From NCBI RefSeq assembly GCF_000756775.1, contig NZ_CCSF01000001.1:2976001-3040000 (forward strand): 64,000 nucleotides of DNA, given 5' to 3'. The DNA comes from Pseudomonas saudiphocaensis. GTDB taxonomy: Bacteria > Pseudomonadota > Gammaproteobacteria > Pseudomonadales > Pseudomonadaceae. The position numbers and the translations under genes are program-made. Positions 38,016 through 46,845 of this stretch are shown here, in pieces. How positions within the stretch are numbered: position 1 is the first letter of the stretch; each line of letters opens with the position of its first letter. The notes under the pieces are model-generated. The model worked only from the letters and a program-made list of their open reading frames with translations, had not been told where the DNA came from and made no database searches.

Positions 38016-39513
38016 ATTTCACCCGCAGCTCATAGCCGACTCGCGTCAGCCAGACGGCCTCGGCCTCGAAGTCGGCGCGGGTGAGCGGATTTTCGTCCAG
38101 CCAGCCTTCGGGGAAGATCAGTTCCAGGCTGCGTTCTGCCGGCTTCAGCTGCACGTTCGACCCGCTGTTGCAGCGGATATGGTTGAACAGAATGGCGAAG
38201 CGCAGAAGGATGCATAGGCGCACCAGGGCATCGGCGTCGGCGCCGATGTCGCTGAACTTGTCCTGAGGGATGTTGCGGCGGTGGCCGCGTACCAGCAGCG
38301 CCAGCATGAGCTGATCCTGACGTGAAAACCCCGGCAGGTCGGAGTGCTCGATCAAATAGGCGCCGTGCTTGTGATAGTGGTAGTGGGCGATGTCCAGGCC
38401 CACTTCATGCACCCGTGCGGCCCAGGCCAGCAGTTCGCGATGCCAGTCCTCAGTCAGACCCCAGTCGGCGGAGACCTGGTCGAAGGCTTCCAGCGCCTTG
38501 CTTTCGACCCGCGCAGCCTGTTCAACGTCCACGTGGTAGCGCTCCATAAGGAAGCTCAGGGTGCGGTCGCGGATGTCTTCGTTGTGATGGCGGCCAAGCA
38601 GGTCGTAGAGCACACCTTCGCGCAGGGCGCCTTCGGAGTGGGCCATGCAGTTCAGCTCCAGCGCATCGAAGATGGCTTCAAGAATCGCCAGGCCGGCGGG
38701 GAAGACGCCACGACGATCCGGTTTCACCCCTTCGATATCGATTTTCTCCACATCGCCCAGCTTGAAAAGCTTGCGCTTGATGTGGCCGATGCCTTCGCGG
38801 GTGACTTCGCCATTGCCCATGTCGAAGCCCTTGATGGCCAGTCCAACGGCGCGGATGGTGCCGGAAGCGCCAACCGCATCCTGCCAGCCAAGACGACGCA
38901 GGCCATGTTCGATGCTCATCAGTTCCAGGCGGGCGGCGGTGTAGGCCTGGGCATAACGCGCGGGAGTAATCTTGCCGTCGCGGAAGAAGCGCTGGGTGAA
39001 GCTCACGCAACCCATCTGCAGGCTCTCGCGCAGATGCGAATCGAAGCCTTCGCCGATGATGAATTCGGTACTGCCTCCGCCGATGTCCACTACCAGCCGC
39101 TTGCCGGTAGCGCTGGGGAAGGTGTGAGCGACTCCCAGGTAAATCAGGCGAGCCTCCTCGCGACCGGAGATTACTTCCACCTGATGATTGATGATGGCTT
39201 CGGCCTGGCGAATGAACACGGCGCGGTTGCGAGCTTCACGCAGCGCGTTGGTGCCGACCACGCGGACCGCGCCCTGGGGCAGGTGATTGACCATCTGCGC
39301 AAAGCGGCGCAGGCAATCGAGGCCGCGTTCCATGGCGCTTTCGTCGAGGGTGCGTTGTTCGGTGATGCCGGCGGCCAGTTGCACCTTTTCGCCAAGTCGT
39401 TCGAGGATGCGTACTTCACCGTTGCTGACGCGCGCCAGTACCATGTGGAAACTGTTCGATCCCAGATCGAGACCGGCGATCAGCGGAAAGGGTTCGGCAG
39501 CGGGTGGAGGCAT
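38014..39513 (-). CDS. ppx: Exopolyphosphatase
   Basis: A 499-residue enzyme removing terminal phosphates from polyphosphate, also related to GppA. The ASKHA ATPase fold is seen in [20 protein letters not shown] (phosphate 1 loop), [30 protein letters not shown] (phosphate 2 loop) and the C-terminal helical HD-like domain ([21 protein letters not shown]). The start at ATG 39513 (MPPPAAEPF) is preferred as closest to the conserved core. ATG 39543 would add ten residues and has no better ribosome site. It opposes ppk and is divergent from trxA. Confidence 0.93.
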   Translation of the reverse strand: MPPPAAEPFPLIAGLDLGSNSFHMVLARVSNGEVRILERLGEKVQLAAGITEQRTLDESAMERGLDCLRRFAQMVNHLPQGAVRVVGTNALREARNRAVFIRQAEAIINHQVEVISGREEARLIYLGVAHTFPSATGKRLVVDIGGGSTEFIIGEGFDSHLRESLQMGCVSFTQRFFRDGKITPARYAQAYTAARLELMSIEHGLRRLGWQDAVGASGTIRAVGLAIKGFDMGNGEVTREGIGHIKRKLFKLGDVEKIDIEGVKPDRRGVFPAGLAILEAIFDALELNCMAHSEGALREGVLYDLLGRHHNEDIRDRTLSFLMERYHVDVEQAARVESKALEAFDQVSADWGLTEDWHRELLAWAARVHEVGLDIAHYHYHKHGAYLIEHSDLPGFSRQDQLMLALLVRGHRRNIPQDKFSDIGADADALVRLCILLRFAILFNHIRCNSGSNVQLKPAERSLELIFPEGWLDENPLTRADFEAEAVWLTRVGYELRVK

Positions 39514-39724
39514 GAGCGGATAATCTCTTTGAAATCGTGACATCCTGACACGAACGTCAGCATCCGCCAACGCGAAACGCCCGGCAACTTGCCCCGTTTT
39601 AGCCGGTCGGATTGTCTGGCTGGCCGCTACGCGGCGATCGTTCTGGAGTTGGGCTGCGACTTTCGGTCCTTATCAAGCCGGGCTATCATGGCGGCACTTT
39701 CTGTTTTCACCCTGGAGAAATTCC

Positions 39725-40051
39725 ATGAGCGAGCACATCAACAACGTCAGCGACAGCAGCTTTGAGCAGGATGTGCTCCAGGCGGAAGGTCCTGTTCTGG
39801 TCGATTACTGGGCCGAGTGGTGCGGGCCGTGCAAGATGATCGCGCCGGTTCTGGACGAGATTGCCAAGGAGTACGAGGGCAAGCTCAAGGTCTGCAAGCT
39901 GAACATCGACGAAAACCAGGAAACCCCACCCAAGTACGGCGTGCGCGGCATCCCGACCCTGATGCTGTTCAAGAACGGCAACGTCGAAGCGACCAAGGTT
40001 GGTGCGCTTTCCAAGTCCCAGCTGGCTGCGTTCCTCGACAGCAACATCTGA
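39725..40051 (+). CDS. trxA: Thioredoxin 1
   Basis: A 108-residue thioredoxin with active site WCGPCK (Cys33, Cys36). It has the conserved Asp of [10 protein letters not shown], the cis-Pro in [11 protein letters not shown] and the usual helix 4 end. The ATG follows CTGGAGAAATTCC. It is a cytoplasmic disulfide reductant for ribonucleotide reductase and many other proteins. A strong terminator follows at once, yet rho lies downstream in the same direction, the conserved trxA-rho order of proteobacteria. Confidence 0.97.
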   Translation: MSEHINNVSDSSFEQDVLQAEGPVLVDYWAEWCGPCKMIAPVLDEIAKEYEGKLKVCKLNIDENQETPPKYGVRGIPTLMLFKNGNVEATKVGALSKSQLAAFLDSNI

Positions 40052-40068
40052 GTCTTGCCCCGGCGAAG

Positions 40069-40093
40069 GCCCCTGCAAATGCGGGGGCTTTTT
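40069..40093 (+). terminator. Rho-independent terminator after trxA
   Basis: GCCCCTGC (40069-40076) pairs with GCGGGGGC (40081-40088) across a four-base AAAT loop, with one G-T pair, and is followed by TTTTT. It lies 17 bases after the trxA stop and separates trxA from the rho leader. Confidence 0.88.
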
Positions 40094-40274
40094 GCTGCTA
40101 CAGGGTGGACGCCTCGCCTGAGCGGTGCTAAATTCGGCTTCGCGACGACTCTTTCGTCGCCCTCTGCATTCGTCGCCGACGCACTTCTGCCCCTTATCGC
40201 ACAACGACCAGTTCGTATTCTGCTGCGCGGCTTCTCAAGCTAATCGCTTTCTTCATCCTTCCTGATCTCTTCCT
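40094..40274 (+). promoter_or_regulatory. rho: Rho leader region, pyrimidine-rich
   Basis: This 181-base leader has a small hairpin, GCGACGA (40142-40148) with TCGTCGC (40154-40160). Its last ~95 bases are rich in C and T with few G, ending CTTCCTGATCTCTTCCT directly before the ATG. No Shine-Dalgarno is visible. C-rich, unstructured RNA is what Rho binds (rut sites), and rho is autoregulated by such a leader in E. coli, so similar control is likely here (inference). Confidence 0.5.
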
Positions 40275-41534
40275 ATGAATCTGACCGAACTCAAGCAAAA
40301 GTCCATCACCGATCTGCTGGAAATGGCCGAACAGATGGGCATCGACAACATGGCCCGTTCGCGCAAGCAGGACGTGATTTTTTCTCTGCTCAAGAAACAC
40401 GCAAAAAGCGGTGAGGAAATCTCCGGTGACGGCGTGCTGGAGATTCTCCAGGATGGCTTTGGCTTCCTGCGCTCCGCGGATTCTTCATATCTGGCCGGGC
40501 CTGACGATATCTACGTCTCGCCGAGCCAGATTCGTCGCTTCAACCTGCGCACCGGCGACACCATCGTCGGCAAAATTCGTCCGCCGAAGGAAGGGGAGCG
40601 CTACTTCGCTCTGCTCAAGGTCGACTCGATCAACTTCGATCGCCCGGAAAATGCGAAGAACAAGATCCTGTTCGAGAACCTCACGCCGCTGTTCGCCAAC
40701 GAGCGCCTGAAGATGGAGGCCGGAAACGGCTCCACCGAAGATCTCACCGGCCGCGTGATCGATCTCTGTGCCCCGATTGGCAAGGGCCAGCGTGGCCTGA
40801 TCGTCGCCCCGCCGAAAGCGGGCAAGACCATCATGCTGCAGAACATCGCCAGCAACATTACCCGTAACAACCCCGAGTGCCATCTGATCGTCCTGCTGAT
40901 CGACGAGCGTCCGGAAGAGGTGACCGAAATGCAGCGCACCGTGCGCGGCGAAGTGGTCGCTTCCACCTTCGATGAGCCGCCGACCCGCCACGTGCAGGTC
41001 GCCGAGATGGTGATTGAGAAGGCCAAGCGCCTGGTCGAGCACAAGAAGGATGTGGTCATCCTGCTCGACTCCATTACCCGTCTGGCGCGTGCCTATAACA
41101 CCGTGATCCCGAGCTCCGGCAAGGTACTGACCGGTGGTGTCGACGCCCATGCCCTGGAGAAGCCCAAGCGTTTCTTCGGTGCTGCGCGCAACATCGAGGA
41201 AGGCGGTTCGCTGACCATTCTCGCCACCGCGCTGGTGGAAACCGGCTCGAAGATGGACGAGGTGATCTACGAGGAATTCAAGGGCACCGGTAACCTGGAG
41301 CTGCAGCTGGATCGTCGCATCGCCGAGAAGCGTGTGTTCCCGGCCATCAACATCAACAAGTCCGGTACCCGCCGCGAAGAGTTGCTGACGGGCGAGGAAG
41401 AGCTGCAGCGCATTTGGATTCTGCGCAAGCTGTTGCATCCGATGGACGAGATCGCCGCCATCGAGTTCCTCCTCGACAAGCTCAAGGACACCAAGACCAA
41501 CGACGAATTCTTCATGTCCATGAAGCGCAAGTAA
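40275..41534 (+). CDS. rho: Transcription termination factor Rho
   Basis: A 419-residue hexameric RNA helicase of standard length. The N-terminal helical and cold-shock-like RNA-binding domain spans residues ~1-125 ([35 protein letters not shown]). The ATPase domain has Walker [10 protein letters not shown], Walker [18 protein letters not shown], the Q loop ([19 protein letters not shown]) and R loop ([17 protein letters not shown]). It ends transcription of untranslated RNAs. It is followed by its own terminator and then ubiD. Confidence 0.98.
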   Translation: MNLTELKQKSITDLLEMAEQMGIDNMARSRKQDVIFSLLKKHAKSGEEISGDGVLEILQDGFGFLRSADSSYLAGPDDIYVSPSQIRRFNLRTGDTIVGKIRPPKEGERYFALLKVDSINFDRPENAKNKILFENLTPLFANERLKMEAGNGSTEDLTGRVIDLCAPIGKGQRGLIVAPPKAGKTIMLQNIASNITRNNPECHLIVLLIDERPEEVTEMQRTVRGEVVASTFDEPPTRHVQVAEMVIEKAKRLVEHKKDVVILLDSITRLARAYNTVIPSSGKVLTGGVDAHALEKPKRFFGAARNIEEGGSLTILATALVETGSKMDEVIYEEFKGTGNLELQLDRRIAEKRVFPAININKSGTRREELLTGEEELQRIWILRKLLHPMDEIAAIEFLLDKLKDTKTNDEFFMSMKRK

Positions 41535-41553
41535 GCGACTCGTCGTTGCCAAC

Positions 41554-41578
41554 AAGGCCGGGGAAACCCGGCCTTCGT
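41554..41578 (+). terminator. Rho-independent terminator after rho
   Basis: AAGGCCGGG (41554-41562) pairs perfectly with CCCGGCCTT (41567-41575) around a GAAA tetraloop, followed by CGTCT. The GNRA loop and 9-base stem make a stable hairpin, although the T run is poor. Confidence 0.75.
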
Positions 41579-41591
41579 CTGTCTGCTGGTT

Positions 41592-41619
41592 TTGGGAAAT
41601 AAGGCGCAGGGGCTAAACT
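41592..41619 (+). promoter_or_regulatory. Possible ubiD promoter
   Basis: TTGGGA (41592-41597) and TAAACT (41614-41619) are 16 bases apart, each matching four of six sigma70 positions. They lie just after the rho terminator and about 39 bases before the ubiD ATG, a sensible position. Confidence 0.35.
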
Positions 41620-41657
41620 TTGCGCCCCGACCCTGCCGGCCCATACGAGGCTCAAGC

Positions 41658-43124
41658 ATGCAGTATCGCGATCTGCGCGACTTTATCAGTGGCCTGGAAA
41701 AACGTGGCGAGCTCAAGCGTGTGGCTGTGCCGGTTTCTCCCGTTCTGGAAATGACCGAGGTATGCGATCGGACCTTGCGCAAGCAGGGGCCGGCGCTGCT
41801 CTTCGAGAACCCGACCGGCTTTGATATGCCGGTGCTGGGCAACCTGTTCGGCACGCCGGAGCGCGTGGCCATGGGCATGGGGGCCGAATCGGTAAGCGAA
41901 TTGCGCGAGATCGGCAGACTGTTGGCCTATCTCAAGGAGCCGGAGCCGCCGAAGGGGCTGAAAGACGCCTGGAACAAGCTGCCGATCTTCCGCAAGGTCA
42001 TCAGCATGGCCCCCAAGGTACTCAAGGACGCCCCCTGTCAGGAAGTGATCCTGGAAGGCGATGATGTCGATCTGTCGCAGCTGCCGGTACAGACCTGTTG
42101 GCCGGGCGATGCGGCGCCGCTGATTACCTGGGGCCTGACCATCACCAAGGGGCCGAATAAGGAACGACAGAACCTCGGCATCTATCGCCAGCAGGTCATC
42201 GGCCGCAACAAGGTCATCATGCGCTGGCTCAGCCATCGCGGCGGGGCGCTGGACTATCGCGATTGGTGCGAGAAGTTTCCAGACCGGCCCTATCCGGTGG
42301 CGGTAGCGCTCGGCGCGGACCCGGCGACCATTCTCGGCGCGGTCACGCCTGTGCCGGATTCGCTGTCCGAATACGCTTTTGCCGGCCTGTTGCGCGGCAG
42401 TCGCACCGAGTTGGTGAAATGCCGCGGCAGCGACCTGCAGGTGCCCGCTGGCGCCGAGATCGTGCTCGAAGGGCACATCTATCCAGGCGAGATGGCTGAT
42501 GAAGGTCCCTACGGCGATCACACCGGTTACTACAACGAAGTGGACAGCTTTCCGGTGTTCACCGTAGAGCGCATCACCCGCCGGCGCGATGCCATCTACC
42601 ACAGCACCTACACCGGGCGGCCGCCGGATGAACCGGCGATTCTTGGGGTGGCGCTCAACGAGGTCTTCGTGCCGATCCTGCAGAAGCAGTTTCCGGAGAT
42701 CGTCGACTTCTACTTGCCTCCAGAGGGCTGTTCCTACCGCATGGCGGTAGTGACCATGAAGAAGCAGTACCCCGGCCATGCCAAGCGGGTGATGCTCGGC
42801 GTATGGAGCTTCCTGCGTCAGTTCATGTACACCAAGTTTGTCATCGTCACTGACGATGACATCAACGCCCGCGACTGGAACGACGTGATCTGGGCCATCA
42901 CCACGCGCATGGATCCAAAGCGCGACACGGTGCTGATCGACAACACGCCGATCGACTATCTGGACTTCGCCTCGCCGGTTTCCGGCCTGGGCTCGAAGAT
43001 GGGCCTGGATGCGACTCACAAGTGGCCAGGGGAGACCAGTCGCGAGTGGGGTCGCGCCATCGTCAAGGACGAGGCGGTGACCAAGCGCGTCGATGAACTC
43101 TGGTCGCAGCTGGGCATCGACTGA
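41658..43124 (+). CDS. ubiD: 3-octaprenyl-4-hydroxybenzoate decarboxylase UbiD
   Basis: A 488-residue prenylated-FMN-dependent decarboxylase of ubiquinone synthesis. The ATG at 41658 gives [22 protein letters not shown], the conserved start. Supporting segments are [74 protein letters not shown] and [12 protein letters not shown], which contributes the catalytic Glu/Arg region. It needs prFMN made by UbiX, not seen in the window. A reductase gene follows after 117 bases in the same direction. Confidence 0.97.
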   Translation: MQYRDLRDFISGLEKRGELKRVAVPVSPVLEMTEVCDRTLRKQGPALLFENPTGFDMPVLGNLFGTPERVAMGMGAESVSELREIGRLLAYLKEPEPPKGLKDAWNKLPIFRKVISMAPKVLKDAPCQEVILEGDDVDLSQLPVQTCWPGDAAPLITWGLTITKGPNKERQNLGIYRQQVIGRNKVIMRWLSHRGGALDYRDWCEKFPDRPYPVAVALGADPATILGAVTPVPDSLSEYAFAGLLRGSRTELVKCRGSDLQVPAGAEIVLEGHIYPGEMADEGPYGDHTGYYNEVDSFPVFTVERITRRRDAIYHSTYTGRPPDEPAILGVALNEVFVPILQKQFPEIVDFYLPPEGCSYRMAVVTMKKQYPGHAKRVMLGVWSFLRQFMYTKFVIVTDDDINARDWNDVIWAITTRMDPKRDTVLIDNTPIDYLDFASPVSGLGSKMGLDATHKWPGETSREWGRAIVKDEAVTKRVDELWSQLGID

Positions 43125-43241
43125 CATAACCAACAGAGGCGGTAACGGATTGTTGGAAACCTTGGTGTAGCGGGGTTTTCAATGATTCGTTGAGCCGCCC
43201 GGAGCCTTGGCGGGTTTGTCCCGCTCAATGATGACGTGCAT

Positions 43242-44213
43242 ATGAAAGTAACCTTGCAACCCACCGGTGCGGTGCTTGATGTCCGGCCGGGTGAACGCAT
43301 TCTGGATGCCGCCAAGCGGCTGGGCTACGAGTGCCCGCAGAGCTGTCGCAACGGCAATTGCCATATCTGTGCCTCGCTGCTGGTAGAAGGGCGTGTGCGC
43401 CAGGGCGACGAAATCCGCGAGCATGGCGAACTGCTGGCCTGTGTGGCGGAGCCGCTGGAGGACTGCGTGGTGCTCTGGGATGGCGTGTTGGCGCCTGGCG
43501 TGCTGCCGGCGCGGGAGCTAAGCTGCCAGCTGGCCGACTGCCAGGAGCTGGGCGGCGATGTGGTGCGTCTGGTGCTGAGGCTGCCTGCCGGGCGGCAACC
43601 GCGCTACTACGCAGGCCAGTACCTGTTACTGCAGCGCGAAGACGGCGAATGGTCGGCTTTTTCCCTGGCTTCTGCACCGGATAGCGGGCGTGAACTGGAG
43701 CTGCACGTGCTGGCGCGTGAGGAGTCGGTCATTGAGCTGCTGGCATTCATCCGCAGGCAAGGCTTCGCCCGCATCCAGATGCCGTTCGGCGATACCCATC
43801 TTGCGGAGCTGCCGAACGGGCCGTTGGTGCTGATCGCTGCCGGTACCGGCATGGCGCAGATGCACAGCCTGATCGAGCACTGCCGGGCGGCCGGCTTTAC
43901 TCATCCGGTGCATCTGTATTGGGGCGTGCGTCGTCCCGAGGATTTTTATCAGCTGCCGCACTGGGACGAATGGCTAGATATGCCCAACCTGTACCTGCAT
44001 CGCGTGGTCAGCGATATCTGCGGGTGGGAAGGGCGTTGCGGCATGTTGCACCAGGCGGTCTGCGAGGACTTCGACGATCTCAAGCCTCTGCATGTCTATG
44101 CCAGCGGCTCTCCGGCCATGGTTTATGGCACGCTGGATGCGTTGGTGGCAGCGGGAATGGACCCGCACCAGATGCGCGCCGATGTGTTCGCCTATGCTCC
44201 GCGCGAAGAATAG
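43242..44213 (+). CDS. 2Fe-2S ferredoxin/flavin oxidoreductase (CDP-6-deoxy-glucoseen reductase type)
   Basis: A 323-residue two-part electron-transfer protein. The N-terminal ~90 residues form a plant-type ferredoxin with the cluster motif SCRNGNCHIC (C-x4-C-x2-C) and the last Cys in LLACVAEP. It is followed by an FAD/NAD(P)H reductase: flavin site RYYAGQYLLLQ...FSLASAP, nucleotide-binding LIAAGTGMAQMHSLIEH and C-terminal YASGSPAMVYGTLDAL. Relatives are labelled CDP-6-deoxy-delta-3,4-glucoseen reductase or UbiD-linked Fre-like proteins. In P. aeruginosa a similar gene also follows ubiD, so supplying reduced flavin for ubiquinone synthesis is plausible. The ATG at 43242 has a weak ribosome site; GTG 43236 is an alternative. 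Confidence 0.87.
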   Translation: MKVTLQPTGAVLDVRPGERILDAAKRLGYECPQSCRNGNCHICASLLVEGRVRQGDEIREHGELLACVAEPLEDCVVLWDGVLAPGVLPARELSCQLADCQELGGDVVRLVLRLPAGRQPRYYAGQYLLLQREDGEWSAFSLASAPDSGRELELHVLAREESVIELLAFIRRQGFARIQMPFGDTHLAELPNGPLVLIAAGTGMAQMHSLIEHCRAAGFTHPVHLYWGVRRPEDFYQLPHWDEWLDMPNLYLHRVVSDICGWEGRCGMLHQAVCEDFDDLKPLHVYASGSPAMVYGTLDALVAAGMDPHQMRADVFAYAPREE

Positions 44214-44244
44214 ATAGAAGCGCCATGGGTGGGGCTCGTCTGTT

Positions 44245-44300
44245 CTGATGAGAGCGGATTTATCCGCGAATTTCGTGGATTGAAGCCGCTCCTTCACCGT
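44245..44300. repeat. REP-like palindromic remnant
   Basis: GCGGAT (44254-44259) and ATCCGC (44262-44267) form a short perfect hairpin. It is followed by CGCGAATTTCG and GATTGAAGCCGCTCC, wording typical of dispersed Pseudomonas elements of the form GCGGATNNATCCGC...GAAGCCGCTCC. It lies between two convergent genes, beside the terminator at 44317. Confidence 0.45.
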
Positions 44301-44316
44301 TCAGAACTGCATAGAG

Positions 44317-44343
44317 CAAAACGCCGGGCTAGCCCGGCGTTTG
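44317..44343. terminator. Bidirectional terminator between convergent genes
   Basis: CAAAACGCCGGGC (44317-44329) is a perfect inverted repeat of GCCCGGCGTTTG (44332-44343) around a two-base centre, with A and T runs on the outer sides. It lies between the reductase gene and the SPOR gene and can serve both strands. Confidence 0.85.
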
Positions 44344-44347
44344 CGTT

Positions 44348-45013
44348 TCAGCGTACCTGCCGTTGTTGCAGCAGCAGGTTCTTGTAACCGCTGTCGGCCA
44401 GGGTCTTCTGCGCTGCATTCAGCTGTTCGCGACTGTTATAAGGCCCGACCAGCACGCGGAACCAAGGTTCGTCGCGCACCCGTACGCTTTCCACGCGCAC
44501 ATCCTGGCCGAGCAGGATGATCTGCGCGCGTACCCGGTCGGCTTCAGCCTGCTGGCGGAAGGAGCCGGCCTGCAGGAAGAACTGAACTGTGGCTGCCTTG
44601 GCTACAGTGGGCGGAGGCGGCGGTACCTGGCCATTGAGCGCTGCCACGGCACGGGCTTCGTCGATCTTCGCTGCCTCCTCCGGGGTCACCGGTTTGCTCG
44701 GCGGCGGCTCGGGTTGCTTGGATTCGGGCGGCAGAATGACCTCCGACTCGGGCAGCAGCGTATAGAAGTCATATTTGGGCTTCGGCGGCTGCTCCGTCGC
44801 GCTGCTGCGCTTGGGCTGTTCGCGGGCCGGCTTGGGGGTTTCCTTGTTGCGCTTGACCTCTTCGCCGCCCGGTTCCAGGTTCATCAAAAACATGATGAAG
44901 CCGCCTATCACCAGGCCACAGACCAGCCATACCCAGCCGGGTACAGGCTTCTTTGCGGGGGGCTGATAGCGGCTGGCGCCGCGTTTGGGCGCTGGTTTTT
45001 TCCGGGCTGCCAC
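44348..45013 (-). CDS. SPOR domain membrane protein
   Basis: A 221-residue protein starting with GTG at 45013, directly after the argS stop. A basic ~25-residue cytoplasmic tail (AARKKPAPKRG) precedes one transmembrane helix (residues ~26-45). A Pro/Lys/Glu-rich periplasmic linker and a C-terminal SPOR domain (VQFFLQAGSFRQQAEADRVRAQIIL...RVLVGPYNSREQLNAAQKTL) follow. SPOR domains bind denuded septal glycan, so it should locate at the division site, similar to FtsN. In P. aeruginosa its counterpart lies between argS and hslV; hslVU are not downstream here. Confidence 0.9.
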   Translation of the reverse strand: MAARKKPAPKRGASRYQPPAKKPVPGWVWLVCGLVIGGFIMFLMNLEPGGEEVKRNKETPKPAREQPKRSSATEQPPKPKYDFYTLLPESEVILPPESKQPEPPPSKPVTPEEAAKIDEARAVAALNGQVPPPPPTVAKAATVQFFLQAGSFRQQAEADRVRAQIILLGQDVRVESVRVRDEPWFRVLVGPYNSREQLNAAQKTLADSGYKNLLLQQRQVR

Positions 45014-46753
45014 TTACATGCGCTCCAAGGTTTCCAGGCCAAGCAGTTCCAGGCCCTGCTTGAGGGTTTTTCCGGTCAGGGCGGCCAGACGCAGGCGGCT
45101 GACTTTTACCGCTTCGTTCTCTGCAGTGAGGATCGGGCAGTGTTCATAGAAGCTGGAAAACAGCCCGGCCAGATCGTACAGGTAGCTGCACAGCAGGTGC
45201 GGGACGCCTTTCTCGCCCACGCCATTGAGTACTTCGCCAAACTGCGCCAGTTTGGCGCCCAAGGCCTGCTCATGCTCGGCTTCCAGAACGATGCTGCCGG
45301 CGAGCTCACCCATCGAGCTGCCCAGCTTGCGGAACACGCTGGCCACACGGGTGTAGGCGTAAAGCAGATAGGGTGCGGTGTTGCCCTCGAAGCTGAGCAT
45401 CAGCTCGAAGTTGAAGCTGTAGTCGCTGGTGCGATGCTTGGACAGGTCGGCGTACTTCACCGCGCCAATGCCCACCGCGCGGGCGATGCTGCGCAGTTCG
45501 GCTTCGTCCAGTTCGGGGTTCTTGCTCTTGACCAGGGCGTAAGCGCGCTGTTCGGCTTCATCGAGCAGGTCGACCAGCTTCACGGTGCCGCCGTCGCGGG
45601 TTTTGAACGGGCGGCCATCGGCGCCGTTCATGGTGCCGAAACCCATGTGCTCCAGTTCCATGCCTTCGTGTACAAACCCGGCGCGGCGCGCCACGGCGAA
45701 GGCCATTTGGAAGTGCAGCGCCTGGCGCTGGTCAACGAAGTACAGCGCGCGGTCGGCCTTCAATTGCTGGCTGCGATAGCGCATGGCGGCCAGGTCGGTA
45801 GTGGCGTAGAGATAACCACCGCCGGCCTTCTGCACGATCACCGGCAGCGGATTGCCTTCGGCATTCTTGAATTCGTCGAGGAAAACGCACTGGGCGCCAT
45901 TGTCCTCGGTGAGCAGGCCGCCTTCACGCAGGGCATCGACGATGCCTGGCAGCTCGGCGTTGTAGGCGCTCTCGCCCTTGACGTCGGCCGGAGTCAGCTT
46001 GACGTTGAGACGCTCGTAGAGCTTCTGGCAATGGGACAGCGAGATCTCGTTGAAGCGCGACCACAGGCGCAGGCACTCGGCGTCGCCGGCCTGCAGCTTG
46101 ACCACCAGCTCGCGGGCGCGGTCGGCAAAGGCCTCGGAGTCGTCGAAGCGCTGTTTGGCGGCGCGGTAGAACTGCTCGAGGTCCGACAGCTCGGTTTCAG
46201 CGCTGGCGGGGTTCTCTTCCAGATAGGCCAGCAGCATGCCGAACTGGGTGCCCCAGTCGCCCACGTGGTTTTGGCGGATCACCGTATCGCCGAGGAATTC
46301 CAGTACCCGGCCCACGGCGTCGCCAATGATGGTCGAGCGCAGGTGGCCGACGTGCATTTCCTTGGCCAGGTTGGGCGACGACAGGTCGACGACGACGCGC
46401 TGCGCCGGGCTCGTCTTGCTGACACCCAATTGTGCCGAAGCCAGCGCCGCGTCGAGGCGCTCGGCCAGCGCTGCACTGTTCTGAAAGAAGTTGAGAAAGC
46501 CCGGTCCGGCAATTTCCACCTTGCTGATGCTGCTATCGGCGGGCAGGGCGTCTATCAGTTTCTGGGCCAGATCGCGCGGCTTCATGCCGGCTGGTTTGGC
46601 CAGCATCATGGCAATGTTGCTGGCGAAGTCGCCGTGACTCTTGTCGCGAGTGTTCTCCACCTGAATTGCCGGTGTCAGCCCGTCTGGCAACACGCCCTCG
46701 GCGACGAGGCGGGTCAGGGCTTGCTGAATGAGGTGGCGAATGCTGTCTTTCAT
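45014..46753 (-). CDS. argS: Arginyl-tRNA synthetase
   Basis: A 579-residue class I aminoacyl-tRNA synthetase charging tRNA-Arg, of normal length. The ATG at 46753 gives [17 protein letters not shown]; the 24 upstream codons are non-conserved. The N-terminal Add-1 domain, then the HIGH-type signature HVGH at residues 134-137 ([17 protein letters not shown]), are clear. The KMSK loop is degenerate, as is usual for ArgRS. C-terminal anticodon-binding segments ([42 protein letters not shown]) are present. It is downstream of priA and upstream of the SPOR gene. Confidence 0.97.
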   Translation of the reverse strand: MKDSIRHLIQQALTRLVAEGVLPDGLTPAIQVENTRDKSHGDFASNIAMMLAKPAGMKPRDLAQKLIDALPADSSISKVEIAGPGFLNFFQNSAALAERLDAALASAQLGVSKTSPAQRVVVDLSSPNLAKEMHVGHLRSTIIGDAVGRVLEFLGDTVIRQNHVGDWGTQFGMLLAYLEENPASAETELSDLEQFYRAAKQRFDDSEAFADRARELVVKLQAGDAECLRLWSRFNEISLSHCQKLYERLNVKLTPADVKGESAYNAELPGIVDALREGGLLTEDNGAQCVFLDEFKNAEGNPLPVIVQKAGGGYLYATTDLAAMRYRSQQLKADRALYFVDQRQALHFQMAFAVARRAGFVHEGMELEHMGFGTMNGADGRPFKTRDGGTVKLVDLLDEAEQRAYALVKSKNPELDEAELRSIARAVGIGAVKYADLSKHRTSDYSFNFELMLSFEGNTAPYLLYAYTRVASVFRKLGSSMGELAGSIVLEAEHEQALGAKLAQFGEVLNGVGEKGVPHLLCSYLYDLAGLFSSFYEHCPILTAENEAVKVSRLRLAALTGKTLKQGLELLGLETLERM

Positions 46754-46845
46754 CGTCTGCTCGGTCGGCCCGCAGGCATTGGTCGAAAACTGCGCATTAT
46801 AGGAGCAGCGGGGAGGTTGGGTCACGTTTCGGGGCGGTGGTGCCG

